Source: CF-113 sp050695155 (GTDB taxonomy: Bacteria; Chloroflexota; Ktedonobacteria; Ktedonobacterales; Ktedonobacteraceae). From it: DNA of 64,000 nucleotides. Shown here piece after piece: positions 52,993 to 61,649 of this stretch. The notes under the pieces are model-generated. The model was not told the DNA's origin, made no database searches, and saw only the letters and a program-made list of their open reading frames with translations. The first letter of the stretch is position 1. Every line of letters starts with the position of its first letter. The position numbers were made by a program, and so were the translations under genes. Location of the stretch: contig JBOGTO010000180.1 of the NCBI GenBank assembly GCA_050695155.1, forward strand, positions 1 to 64,000, given 5' to 3'.

Positions 52993-53013
52993 CATCAGCA
53001 TTCTGCGCTGATG
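52993..53013 (-). terminator. Possible uvrB terminator hairpin
   Basis: A 7-bp perfect stem (52993-52999 with 53007-53013) lies about 20 bp after the uvrB stop on the minus strand. The tail is only partly T-rich, so confidence is low. The rest of the 52808-53031 spacer shows nothing. Confidence 0.35.
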
Positions 53014-53031
53014 AGGTGCAGCCGTCTGTAA

Positions 53032-55026
53032 TTACTCAATCATCGAGCGCCGAATCTCGATGATCTGGTCGCGTAGTTGCGCCGCCTTCTCAAACTCCAG
53101 TTGTTTGGCGGCTGTGCGCATCTGCGATTCCAGGTCTTTAATCAGGCGCAGCGCCTCTTCTCTGGGAATGCCCGCCAGGGCCACTGCCACGCCTTTCGCA
53201 TCAACCGTTTCTGCATTCGCGCCGCTCATGGCTTTGATGCGTTCCGACAACGTCCTGACATCTTTGATGATGCCGCGCGGTGTAATATTGTGGCTCTCGT
53301 TGAAGGCTGTTTGTAGTTTGCGGCGGCGGTTAGTTTCATCGATGGCGCGTTGCATTGACTTCGTGACGGTATCAGCGTACATAATCACGCTGCCCTCGAT
53401 GTGACGCGCCGCGCGTCCGATGGTCTGGATCAGCGAGCCTTCGGAGCGCAGGAAGCCCTCTTTATCGGCATCGAGAATGGCTACTAGCGAAACTTCCGGC
53501 AGGTCAAGACCCTCGCGCAACAGATTGATGCCTACTACCACGTCATAGACGCCCAGGCGCAGATCGCGCAGGATTTCGATGCGCTCAATCGTATCAATCT
53601 CCGAGTGCAGGTAATGCACTTTGATGTTGAGTTCCTGCATGTAATCCGCCAGGTCTTCCGCCATCTTCTTGGTCAACGTTGTGACAAGCACGCGCTGCTT
53701 ATTCTCGGTGCGCTGGCGAATCTGTGCCAGCAGATCATCGATCTGCCCTTTTGTGGGGTGTACGCTGATCTGTGGATCGAGCAAGCCGGTCGGGCGAATG
53801 ACCTGTTCCACGATAGCAGCGCTATGTTCGTGTTCGTAGGGGCCGGGAGTTGCGGAGACGAAAAGCGCCTGATTGATCTGCTTCTCGAACTCTGGAAAGG
53901 TCAGCGGGCGATTGTCCAGCGCGGACGGCAGGCGAAAGCCGTAATCAACCAGCACCTGCTTGCGCGAGCGGTCGCCGGCGAACATGCCGCGCACCTGTGG
54001 CAGCGCCACATGCGACTCGTCCACTACCAGCAGGTAATCATCGGGGAAGTAGTCCATCAGTGTCCAGGGCTGCTCGCCAGCACCGCGCCCGGCCAGGTGG
54101 CGCGAATAGTTCTCGACGCCGGAGCAGAAGCCGGTTTCGCGCAGCATCTCGATGTCGAAGTTAGTGCGCTGCCTCAGACGCGCCGCCTCCAGCAGCTTGC
54201 CCTCGGCCTCCAACTCGGCCAGGCGTTCCTCTAATTCGGCCTCGATCAGTTCGATGGATTTATTCAAACGTTCCTGCGTTGTGACCCAGTGCTTGGCGGG
54301 GTAAATGTCCAGCCGTTGTCGCTTGCCCAGCACTTCGCCTGTGAGCGGGTCGATCTCCGTCATGCGCTCGATCTCGTCGCCGAAAAACTCGATACGCACC
54401 GCGACATCCTCGTAAGCCGGGAAAATCTCCAGCACATCGCCGCGCACGCGGAAACGCCCGCGCACGAAGTTTGCGTCGTTGCGCTCGTACTGGATCTCGG
54501 TCAGGTGGCGCAAAATCCTATCGCGGCGGCGTTCCTCGCCCACTTTGAGGGTCAGGACGACCTCGCCATATTCTTCAGGGCTACCCAGGCCGTAGATGCA
54601 CGAAACCGAAGCCACGATCAGCACATCGCGCCGCTCGAACAGGCTGCGCGTGGCGGACAGGCGCAACTTCTCGATCTCCGCGTTGAGCATACTCTCTTTC
54701 TCAACGTAGGTATCGGTGCGCGGGATGTACGCTTCCGGCTGGTAATAGTCATAGTATGAGACGAAATACTCGACCGCGTTGTTGGGAAAGAACTCCTTAT
54801 ACTCGCTATAAAGTTGCGCTGCCAGCGTCTTATTGGGCGCGAGTACCAGCGTCGGCTTCTGTACTTGCTCCACAATGCGCGCGACGGTAAAGGTCTTGCC
54901 GCTGCCCGTCACGCCCAGCAATGTCTGTTTTTCATAGCCTTTTTGAATGCCATCCACTAGCTTAGTAATCGCCTCCGGCTGATCTCCCGTCGGCGTAAAA
55001 GGAGCCTCTACTTTGAAATCCGGCAT
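53032..55026 (-). CDS. uvrB: Excinuclease ABC subunit B
   Basis: This 664-residue DNA helicase-like subunit of the UvrABC nucleotide excision repair complex loads damaged DNA after UvrA and recruits UvrC. Walker A is in GVTGSGKTFT. The beta-hairpin region with YYDYYQPEAYIP follows, and helicase motifs include DESHVALPQV and QTIGRAARH. A C-terminal UVR domain (KQLEFEKAAQLRDQI) is present. Length is normal. GGGAAAGAG lies before the ATG. It is a single-gene unit here. Confidence 0.98.
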   Translation of the reverse strand: MPDFKVEAPFTPTGDQPEAITKLVDGIQKGYEKQTLLGVTGSGKTFTVARIVEQVQKPTLVLAPNKTLAAQLYSEYKEFFPNNAVEYFVSYYDYYQPEAYIPRTDTYVEKESMLNAEIEKLRLSATRSLFERRDVLIVASVSCIYGLGSPEEYGEVVLTLKVGEERRRDRILRHLTEIQYERNDANFVRGRFRVRGDVLEIFPAYEDVAVRIEFFGDEIERMTEIDPLTGEVLGKRQRLDIYPAKHWVTTQERLNKSIELIEAELEERLAELEAEGKLLEAARLRQRTNFDIEMLRETGFCSGVENYSRHLAGRGAGEQPWTLMDYFPDDYLLVVDESHVALPQVRGMFAGDRSRKQVLVDYGFRLPSALDNRPLTFPEFEKQINQALFVSATPGPYEHEHSAAIVEQVIRPTGLLDPQISVHPTKGQIDDLLAQIRQRTENKQRVLVTTLTKKMAEDLADYMQELNIKVHYLHSEIDTIERIEILRDLRLGVYDVVVGINLLREGLDLPEVSLVAILDADKEGFLRSEGSLIQTIGRAARHIEGSVIMYADTVTKSMQRAIDETNRRRKLQTAFNESHNITPRGIIKDVRTLSERIKAMSGANAETVDAKGVAVALAGIPREEALRLIKDLESQMRTAAKQLEFEKAAQLRDQIIEIRRSMIE

Positions 55027-55121
55027 ATGCTCTTTCCCTCAGTAATTCATAGAATATTCTTTCCAAATGTACCTGTATTATACCACGCCTTTAAGCGATA
55101 TTACACGGTTTAGATTGCCTC

Positions 55122-55150
55122 CTGACAAAAGCATCTTTCTATGTTATGAT
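55122..55150 (+). promoter_or_regulatory. Promoter of hicAB
   Basis: A -35 CTGACA (55122-55127) and a -10 TATGAT (55145-55150) have a 17-bp spacer. They lie about 30 bp before hicA, so the leader is short. Confidence 0.55.
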
Positions 55151-55179
55151 TGAACAAATTGGTGAAGTGAGTAGATTGT

Positions 55180-55401
55180 ATGCCTCGTAAGATACGCCAG
55201 TTAAAAGCTGAATTACGACAAGTAGGAGCATATCAGGTGTCACAAGAGGGAAGTCATACCAAATGGAAACATGTTTCTGCTCCAAAGATTACTGTTATTT
55301 TATCCGGCCACGATGGCGACGACGCCAAGCCGTATCAAGAAAAAGCTGTACGTGACTTCCTGATACAAATAGCGAAAGGAAAACGAGGTACTCAGCTATG
55401 A
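55180..55401 (+). CDS. hicA: HicA-type mRNA interferase toxin
   Basis: This is a 73-residue dsRBD-like toxin of the HicA family. The catalytic His is in QEGSHTKWKH (His26). The family's C-terminal HDGDDAKPYQEKAVRDFL segment is somewhat unusual in its start but matches in layout. It overlaps hicB by 4 bp, so translation is coupled. The toxin-first order is normal for hicAB. Confidence 0.85.
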   Translation: MPRKIRQLKAELRQVGAYQVSQEGSHTKWKHVSAPKITVILSGHDGDDAKPYQEKAVRDFLIQIAKGKRGTQL

Positions 55402-55622
55402 GTCAAAAGCATCTTCACTACTCAATGGTCATCGAATGGTCAGATGAAGATCAAGCATATCTCGTTTTACTGCCAGAATGGGCAGGTAGCGTTATTATGC
55501 CTGCTACACATGGAAGTACCTATAGCGAAGCAGTTCAAAATGCACTTGAGGTGCTTGAGATGCTTGTGAATAGCGCGACCAAAAACGGCGAACCACTTCC
55601 TCCTCCCAAAGTATACGCCTGA
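55398..55622 (+). CDS. hicB: HicB-type antitoxin
   Basis: This is a 74-residue antitoxin with the partial RNase H-like fold of HicB: YSMVIEWSDEDQAYLVLLPEW and a helix with SEAVQNALEVLEML. No helix-turn-helix or ribbon-helix-helix DNA-binding domain is attached, so repression by the pair may be weak or use another protein. It follows hicA with a 4-bp overlap. Confidence 0.85.
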   Translation: MSQKHLHYSMVIEWSDEDQAYLVLLPEWAGSVIMPATHGSTYSEAVQNALEVLEMLVNSATKNGEPLPPPKVYA

Positions 55623-55711
55623 TCAGAGCTAATCTAGTGCAGGATGTTGCAACCTATGGGGGTAATGTGGTCCCAGCAACGGGCGGCACAAGCATCCTCT
55701 CTCTTCTCTAT

Positions 55712-55890
55712 ACCATCCTCACCTTTCACCAGTAGGTTTTTTGAAATGCACTGGTCTTGCCTGTCATTCTGAGCGCAGCGAAGAATCTGCGTGCTGCCCG
55801 ACGAGAGATTCTTCGCTGCGCTCAGAATGACACCTCCCACCTGGCTGCGGCTTTTCCGAAAAAACCTACCAGTGAAAGACCATCCTCACC
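55712..55890. mobile_element. MITE-like element with 12-bp flanking direct repeats
   Basis: A 12-bp direct repeat (ACCATCCTCACC at 55712-55723 and 55879-55890) flanks a segment of about 155 bp. Its ends are terminal inverted repeats of about 19-20 bp with two mismatches (55723-55742 and 55860-55878). An inner 27-bp inverted repeat (55762-55788 and 55805-55832 region) has a TTCTGAGCGCAGCGAAGAATCT core. There is no transposase gene. The structure fits a non-autonomous transposable element. The small open frames across it are shadows. Confidence 0.75.
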
Positions 55891-55954
55891 CCCTACAATG
55901 CATGTACCTATTGATTTTTGAAGAATACTGATCGTAATCCCTCCGAGAGACACT

Positions 55955-56011
55955 TGACAAATTTCGCTCTACAGAGTACTCTACGCCGTAGAGTACTCTG
56001 TAGAGCGAAAA
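55955..56011 (+). promoter_or_regulatory. Promoter with 49-bp palindromic operator
   Basis: The -35 is TTGACA (55955-55960). The -10-like TACTCT (55978-55983) lies inside a perfect palindrome with 24-bp arms (55963-55986 and 55988-56011) and a 1-nt centre. Each arm contains the 10-bp palindrome AGAGTACTCT (55974-55983, 55991-56000). A dimeric regulator could bind both and block the promoter. The operon's own winged-helix protein is the obvious candidate. Confidence 0.75.
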
Positions 56012-56034
56012 ATAAATGAGAGAGGAGCGGCGCA

Positions 56035-56601
56035 ATGAATATCTCACCGGAAGAAGCACAAGAGGCGCTGGCGGTAATTCGGCAGACGACCGAAAAAACA
56101 CGTAAGGGACATGGGTACGTTGGGTATTACCTGATGATCTGGGGTGCGGTATGGTTTGTCGGGTTCATGGTCAGCCAGTATCTGCAATCGAAGCCCGCTG
56201 TAGTTGGTTGGACGTGGGGAGGACTCGTTCTGGTCGCGTGGGTAAGTTGTGCTGTGATGGGTGTCAAGCAAGGAAGATATATACGCTCGCAGGTTGGACC
56301 GCAAATCGGTTTCTTTTATCTGACTCTGTTTGCTTTCACTGCGCTGTGGTATGTTCTACTGATGCCTCAGAACACAAAGCAGGGTGCTATGTTCTTCGTC
56401 TCCATAATCATGTTCGCCGGCATCGTAATAGGAATATTCTCCCGCAACCTTTCAACTGTGATCGGCTCGGTATCGGTCATGATACTTGCGATTGTAGGTT
56501 ATTATCTGTTGCCTGCCTACTTCTACCTGTGGGAAGCAATATTCGGCGGATTTGCCATGTTTGCTACTGGCCTGGCCTTGCTCTTCTGGCGATGGAGGTA
56601 G
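56035..56601 (+). CDS. Small multi-pass membrane protein of ABC operon
   Basis: This is a 188-residue protein with four to five predicted membrane spans (about 30-185) and an N-terminal cytoplasmic helix (PEEAQEALAVIRQTTEKTRK). The family is unknown, but it precedes a winged-helix regulator, an ATPase and a permease in one operon. It may be a sensor or accessory subunit. A GAGGAG Shine-Dalgarno is present. Its stop lies 2 nt before the regulator's start. Confidence 0.75.
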   Translation: MNISPEEAQEALAVIRQTTEKTRKGHGYVGYYLMIWGAVWFVGFMVSQYLQSKPAVVGWTWGGLVLVAWVSCAVMGVKQGRYIRSQVGPQIGFFYLTLFAFTALWYVLLMPQNTKQGAMFFVSIIMFAGIVIGIFSRNLSTVIGSVSVMILAIVGYYLLPAYFYLWEAIFGGFAMFATGLALLFWRWR

Positions 56602-56603
56602 CT

Positions 56604-56930
56604 GTGGCGGAACTGAATGAGATAATTCACCAGCCTGCGCGCCTGCGCATCATGTCGGTGCTGATTTCGCTCGATAGCGATTTACAGCCGAGCTTCAACT
56701 ACCTCAAGGATGTGTTGGAGTTGACTGACGGCAACCTCGGTGCGCATTTACGCAAGCTCGAAGAGGCTAGTTATATTGAGATTTGCAAGACCTTTATTAA
56801 TAACAAACCTCATACTTATGTCGAGGTAACTTCGATGGGGCGGCGCGCCTTTGCGGAACATGTAGCCGCACTCCAGGATATATTGAAGACCAATGGACAC
56901 CTGGCAAACGATAACAAAACCAATTCATAA
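56604..56930 (+). CDS. Winged-helix transcriptional regulator
   Basis: This is a 108-residue DNA-binding protein of the winged-helix type found next to ABC exporters (HTH_34-like). The helix-turn-helix is LELTDGNLGAHLRKLEEASYI, with the wing near KPHTYVEVTSMGRRAF. The GTG at 56604, with GGAGG 5 nt upstream, is preferred to an ATG at 56592. It likely represses the operon through the palindrome at 55963-56011. No effector-binding domain is attached. Confidence 0.85.
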   Translation: MAELNEIIHQPARLRIMSVLISLDSDLQPSFNYLKDVLELTDGNLGAHLRKLEEASYIEICKTFINNKPHTYVEVTSMGRRAFAEHVAALQDILKTNGHLANDNKTNS

Positions 56931-56966
56931 GATGCGATTCATCATCCCTTAGAAAGGACAGGAGCC

Positions 56967-57887
56967 ATGCCAGCAGTTATCCAGGTGGAACACCTGCGCA
57001 AAGCTTACGGGTCGGTAGTGGCCGTTGATGATGTCTCCTTTGAAGTGGAACGAGGGGAGATTTTTGGCATGGTCGGCCCGAATGGAGCGGGCAAGACCAG
57101 CACGGTCGAATGTGCCGAAGGGTTGCGTGCCTCTAGTGGTGGCACGATTCGGGTGTTGGGGATGGACCCAGAGAGCGACAAATATAAGGTGCGCCTGCGT
57201 ATTGGCGTGCAACTACAAGAATCGGCGTTGCAGGCTCGTCTCAAAGTGTGGGAAGCGCTAGACCTGTACGCCTCGTTTTACCCGAGTTCGGTAGATCAAA
57301 CCGCCTTGCTTAAACAGGTGGGGTTGACCGAGAAACGCAACACCCGTTTTGGTAAACTGTCGGGCGGGCAGAAGCAGCGCCTCTTTATCGCGCTGGCACT
57401 GGTGCATGACCCAGAAGTTGTTTTCCTGGATGAATTGACCACCGGGCTTGACCCCCAGGCGCGGCGGTCGATGTGGGAGATGGTGCGCGAGGTACGCGAG
57501 CGCGGCAAAACCGTCTTTCTCATCACACATTCGATGGAGGAAGCCGAGCGACTGTGTGATCGCGTCGCCATTGTGGATCATGGGCGTATCGTTGCCCTCG
57601 ATGCGCCGCATCACCTGGTGAGCAAACTGGGGGCGGATAATCGCGTCATTTTTACGGTAGACGGCGTTCCCGATCTGCAACGCCTGCGTGCTTTACAAGA
57701 GGTGGCCTATATTGAGCAGGTAGAAGATCGCGTTATCATCTCCGGCAAAGGCGATGGTGATGCCCTGCTGGTCAGCGTAGTAACGACGCTACCTGGCAGC
57801 GGCATTCGTTACCACGATCTACACACCGAGCGACCGACATTAGAAGATGTTTTCCTGCAAGTGACCGGGCGCGCCATACGCGACTAA
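56967..57887 (+). CDS. ABC transporter ATP-binding protein
   Basis: This 306-residue ATPase subunit of an ABC-2-type exporter has Walker A GPNGAGKTST, signature LSGGQKQRLF, Walker B VVFLDELTTGLD, and the switch His in LITHSMEE. A C-terminal extension of about 80 residues is typical for the CcmA/DrrA-type group. It is followed by its permease after 13 bp. Substrate unknown. Confidence 0.95.
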   Translation: MPAVIQVEHLRKAYGSVVAVDDVSFEVERGEIFGMVGPNGAGKTSTVECAEGLRASSGGTIRVLGMDPESDKYKVRLRIGVQLQESALQARLKVWEALDLYASFYPSSVDQTALLKQVGLTEKRNTRFGKLSGGQKQRLFIALALVHDPEVVFLDELTTGLDPQARRSMWEMVREVRERGKTVFLITHSMEEAERLCDRVAIVDHGRIVALDAPHHLVSKLGADNRVIFTVDGVPDLQRLRALQEVAYIEQVEDRVIISGKGDGDALLVSVVTTLPGSGIRYHDLHTERPTLEDVFLQVTGRAIRD

Positions 57888-57900
57888 AGGAGCGGAGATC

Positions 57901-58641
57901 ATGCATAGCTGGTTGAAATTAACCTGGGTCGAGACTAAACTGTTTTTGCGCGAGCCGGGCGCGTATTTCGCGCTGGTTTTCCCGCTTGCTTTCCTGTTCA
58001 TCTTCGGCTCGATCTATGGGAATAAGCCCAGTGCTTTCCTGGGTGGACACGGTTCGCTCGATTTCTACACGCCTGCCTATATTGCCATACTCATCATTGC
58101 CATCGGCTTCTATTCATTACCATTCGCCATTATCAATTATCGTGAACGCGGTATCCTCTTTCGCCTGCAAACCACGCCCCTGCACCCGCTCACCATTTTG
58201 TCCGCGCAGTTTGGCGCGAACTTCCTGATGACAACCGCAGGCGCGATTATCCTGGTAGTAGCAGGAAAGCTCTTCTATAACGTGCATATTACCAGCAGTA
58301 TGCCGAATGTGTTGCTGGCCTATGTATTAAGCGTGTTGAGCATCTTCGCGCTGGGATTTCTCATGGCGAGTATCGTGCCGAACGTGCGCGTCGCGCCTAT
58401 CGTCGGCACGCTCTTGTTCCTATCCATGTTTTACCTGTCGGGCGCGACGGTTCCGCTCAAACTTTACCCGCCGGTGGTTCAGCAAATTGCCTGGTTTCTG
58501 CCGTTGACTCACGCGATAAAACTCATGCAGGACATGTGGTTTGGTGGGGCCTGGGTTGATCACTGGGTCAACGTGCTGGCTCTACTGGGCCTGCTGTTAG
58601 TATGTATGTTGCTTTCGGTGAAATTGTTTCGTTGGCGATAG
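57901..58641 (+). CDS. ABC-2 type transporter permease
   Basis: This 246-residue permease has six predicted membrane spans: near 20-40, 55-75, 100-125, 135-160, 165-185 and 220-242. The segment with SGATVPLKLYPP before the last loop is typical of ABC-2 permeases such as YadH/DrrB. It probably exports a small molecule or lipid with the ATPase upstream. It is the last gene of the operon. Confidence 0.92.
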   Translation: MHSWLKLTWVETKLFLREPGAYFALVFPLAFLFIFGSIYGNKPSAFLGGHGSLDFYTPAYIAILIIAIGFYSLPFAIINYRERGILFRLQTTPLHPLTILSAQFGANFLMTTAGAIILVVAGKLFYNVHITSSMPNVLLAYVLSVLSIFALGFLMASIVPNVRVAPIVGTLLFLSMFYLSGATVPLKLYPPVVQQIAWFLPLTHAIKLMQDMWFGGAWVDHWVNVLALLGLLLVCMLLSVKLFRWR

Positions 58642-58745
58642 CAGAAGTGTGACCTGTACCATTGTTTCTCAAGGTGACTGTGCTACAATAAGCTAGCAAG
58701 TAGCATAGTTTTTTGTTTTGTCACTGGAAAGAAACGAAGTTTGCT

Positions 58746-59900
58746 ATGGCACAGGTTCTTCCGCGCTATTGTCCGCGTTGTGGCACACCTACAGTGGAGG
58801 GTATGCGTTTCTGCGCAAATTGTGGTCTGTCCGCAGAAGCCATACTGGCTCATGCCGGAGTACCGCATCCTCCTCAATCGGTGGAGCAGGCGCGACCGGC
58901 AGGACCGCAAAACCCATCTTCATCACCAGCGTTTACGAGGGAAGACCAGCAGCCGATGTGGAGGACATCGAGTACACCAAAGGCAAAGAGATCATCTGGT
59001 CGCGGCGGATTGGTGCTGGCGCTGGTGGCGCTTTTGATCCTTATCGGAGGTGGTGTGTTTATAGTCGCGCGCGCTGCTGGAGCGTCGCTTCCCGGCTTTA
59101 CGCCAACACAATCTTCGATTTCGACTACTTCAATCTCAAATTCATTTCCTTATAAAGGAGTATCTGTCACACTTGTCAACGCGCGGCAGGCGCAGAATTT
59201 TCTCGATGACCCCAATACTCATAGCGATGGCATGGTGCGCTTGAACTTGCAAGCCACCAATAGTACTTCTATCAAGATAAGCTGGCGGTATGAAGATGTC
59301 GCGCAACTTGTTTTGCCCGGTAATACCGTTGTCCAACCTACCTATGTAAAAGGCGAAGTAGACCTGGCGGCAGGAAAAACACAAAGCAGCCTCGTCGATT
59401 TTGCGGTACCCGGCGGCACCAGCCTGGCGAAGCTGACATTGCGCATTGGCACGGCGAACGAAGCACAAATGGATATTCCATTGAAAGCGGGGGCAGATCT
59501 GAGCAGGTATCTTTCACAAAAGACTTCTCTTACTGGTCAGGCGGTCTACTATGGGCTGAACTGGACGCTACAAAGCGCGGCTACCAGCCTGAGTATTCCT
59601 GGCGAGCAGGCAGCCAGAGGCGCGCGTTTTCTTACGCTGACGCTCAGCGTAGATAATACGCTTTCGCAGGAGGCCATCACCGGTTCGCCCTACGATTATG
59701 CGCGTTTGAAATCTGGCAACACGAATGCTACGGCAGTGGATAGCACATTGCCGGTCTCGTTTCAGGCTGGTGCGAACGGCGTCACAGGCACGTTGAGTTT
59801 TCTCATGTCACAAAAGAGTACAGACTTCACGTTATTATTCTTGCCACAGGGTCAGAATAGTACTGACCAGGCTACCCTGCCTTTTCAAATACACCCATAG
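58746..59900 (+). CDS. Zinc-ribbon membrane protein with DUF4352-like outer domain
   Basis: This is a 384-residue protein. The N-terminal zinc ribbon has two CxxC pairs (CPRC, CANC; about 9-26). A Pro/Gln/Ser-rich linker (about 40-90), one membrane span (near 95-118) and an Ig-like extracytoplasmic beta domain (about 135-384) follow. The outer part resembles DUF4352-type domains with two halves. The protein shares the GADLSxY and LNWTLxSA patterns with the next gene, so they are paralogues. Confidence 0.8.
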   Translation: MAQVLPRYCPRCGTPTVEGMRFCANCGLSAEAILAHAGVPHPPQSVEQARPAGPQNPSSSPAFTREDQQPMWRTSSTPKAKRSSGRGGLVLALVALLILIGGGVFIVARAAGASLPGFTPTQSSISTTSISNSFPYKGVSVTLVNARQAQNFLDDPNTHSDGMVRLNLQATNSTSIKISWRYEDVAQLVLPGNTVVQPTYVKGEVDLAAGKTQSSLVDFAVPGGTSLAKLTLRIGTANEAQMDIPLKAGADLSRYLSQKTSLTGQAVYYGLNWTLQSAATSLSIPGEQAARGARFLTLTLSVDNTLSQEAITGSPYDYARLKSGNTNATAVDSTLPVSFQAGANGVTGTLSFLMSQKSTDFTLLFLPQGQNSTDQATLPFQIHP

Positions 59901-60012
59901 GATACGGATGTCATTTATACCCTTTTATATGAATAGCCAGAAGATAGTAACGCAAACGTCCGGTATTATTGCGTATTGCCAGAAAGTAGTTTACCATAAT
60001 ACTATGTTGCAG

Positions 60013-60042
60013 TTGAGCTAAACTTCATTTAATAGCTATAAT
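60013..60042 (+). promoter_or_regulatory. Promoter of the second zinc-ribbon gene
   Basis: A -35-like TTGAGC (60013-60018) and a consensus -10 TATAAT (60037-60042) have an 18-bp spacer. They lie 25 bp before the start codon. Confidence 0.6.
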
Positions 60043-60066
60043 GTTGTGTGTTTAAGGAGTTCATGT

Positions 60067-61569
60067 ATGGCCCAGAATCCCCCGCGTCTCTGTCCTAATT
60101 GCGGTACACCTGCGGAACCCAATCAGCGTTTCTGTGCTGAGTGTGGCACAACGCTGAGTATGGTGTCGAATCACCCAACGGCCCTGGCAAGCGGAGAGCA
60201 GCAGGCCATTCCGATGCAAGGCGCTCAATATGCGACCCAGCCAGAGGCGGGAAACGGCGCGTCTGGTAACACAGCAATAGCGCCTACCCAACTGGTTGGT
60301 ACTTCGGGGCAGGCCCCCGCAGCCTATCCAGCTTCTACTGTACCTTCTTCTGGCGCACAGTTCTACGCGCAAACGACCGATGTCAACCCTATTGCGCCGC
60401 CTCCTCCGCCCGATTCGCTGGTCGCGCCATTGTACCAACCCTCCTACCAGGCACCTGAACAAGTTTCATCTCCAGACCGGCAGCCAACGCCCGCGCCCGG
60501 CACGTATGTGGTGCCGGATTACGCCCGTGTTCCGCGCCGTTCCAGGGCTGGTTTGATTGTGAGCCTTGTGTTGTTGCTCGTGCTTGTGCTTGGCGGTGTT
60601 GCGGCCTATGCCCTCTTTTTCCATAAATCAAACAGTAATAATCAGGGCAATCAGGGTAGTACGCCCCCACACAATACACCAGTTACCAACGCTAATACCC
60701 CCGTCAGCAATGTAACAGCTACGACGGGAACGAACAACGGCTCTACGCCTGGAAGCGGCAGCACAACACCGACGACGACCGCAAATGGGGCAACAAGCGA
60801 GCAGGTGAACCTGGTATTCACATATGCCGGAATCAATTTTACTATTAACTCCGTCCAGTATGCCGCAAGCTTTCCTGATGACAGCAACTTATCAGCAGGA
60901 GGCGTGCGTGTCGCATTTAACGAGAATAATGCGATAACTTCGAACCCGGATTTTTTATATAGCGACGTTTCCAGGCTGATTTTATCAGATCATTCCTCGG
61001 TCGCCCCTACAAATGAGTCGCATCCTATAAGCCCAGATTCGCAAACCACGCGGTCCAACTGGCTTGATTTTCCGGTAACATCACAACCTGCCGATCTGAG
61101 CCAACTGATACTCCAGATGGGAACGGCGACGGAGAACCAGATGCAAATTCCGCTTAGCGCGGGGGCAGATCTGAGCAAATACCAGGCAAAGACGGTGACT
61201 CCCGGTACACAATTCCAGTACGCCGGGCTGAACTGGACGCTGAAGAGCGCAACGGAAAGCCTGAGCGCGGGTGGCAGGCAGGCTACCAGTGGGAACGTTT
61301 ACGTCACCGTGACGTTGGACGTTTTTAATCCCACCTCCAATGGTTACAGTGCCTATTACGGCGATATTGCGCGCCTTTCCGTTGGGGGCGCTACTAGTAG
61401 CCCGACCAGCGATTCCAATTTTCCCACTTCGGTTGCTTCTCAGACAAATGCAACAGGGACGCTCATTTTCCTGGTGCCGCAGGGCAACACGTCGTATACG
61501 CTGGTAATGTTGGCGGTTCAGTCCAGCCCTCCTATCCAGCAAAAGACGGTACCTTTCACGATTCAATAA
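60067..61569 (+). CDS. Zinc-ribbon membrane protein, paralogue of upstream gene
   Basis: This is a 500-residue protein. The zinc ribbon is CPNC/CAEC (about 9-28). A long Pro/Gln/Ala-rich linker (about 30-155), one membrane span (near 160-182), a Thr/Asn/Ser stalk (about 185-245) and a DUF4352-like outer domain (about 250-500) follow. The architecture is the same as the preceding gene but with a longer linker and stalk. The ATG at 60067 has AAGGAG 8 nt upstream. It may sense or bind something outside the cell. Confidence 0.8.
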   Translation: MAQNPPRLCPNCGTPAEPNQRFCAECGTTLSMVSNHPTALASGEQQAIPMQGAQYATQPEAGNGASGNTAIAPTQLVGTSGQAPAAYPASTVPSSGAQFYAQTTDVNPIAPPPPPDSLVAPLYQPSYQAPEQVSSPDRQPTPAPGTYVVPDYARVPRRSRAGLIVSLVLLLVLVLGGVAAYALFFHKSNSNNQGNQGSTPPHNTPVTNANTPVSNVTATTGTNNGSTPGSGSTTPTTTANGATSEQVNLVFTYAGINFTINSVQYAASFPDDSNLSAGGVRVAFNENNAITSNPDFLYSDVSRLILSDHSSVAPTNESHPISPDSQTTRSNWLDFPVTSQPADLSQLILQMGTATENQMQIPLSAGADLSKYQAKTVTPGTQFQYAGLNWTLKSATESLSAGGRQATSGNVYVTVTLDVFNPTSNGYSAYYGDIARLSVGGATSSPTSDSNFPTSVASQTNATGTLIFLVPQGNTSYTLVMLAVQSSPPIQQKTVPFTIQ

Positions 61570-61575
61570 CCGTAG

Positions 61576-61639
61576 AGAGAATACACGCGCCTGCCAGTGG
61601 CGATCTTGCGGTCACCACTGGCAGGCGCGTGTATTCTCT
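61576..61639. terminator. Bidirectional terminator with 25-bp perfect stem
   Basis: Arms 61576-61600 and 61615-61639 are perfectly complementary, with a 14-nt loop. It lies between the converging zinc-ribbon and coiled-coil genes. The long perfect stem resembles the one at 8731-8802. Confidence 0.75.
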
Positions 61640-61649
61640 TTAGCCTTGC

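Noticed and set aside
53605..54234. 209-residue open frame antisense to uvrB
   Set aside because: uvrB is certain on the other strand, and the antisense product lacks any recognised feature.
55634..55840. Small open frame over the MITE-like element
   Set aside because: It is translation of the palindromic repeat, with no conserved motif.
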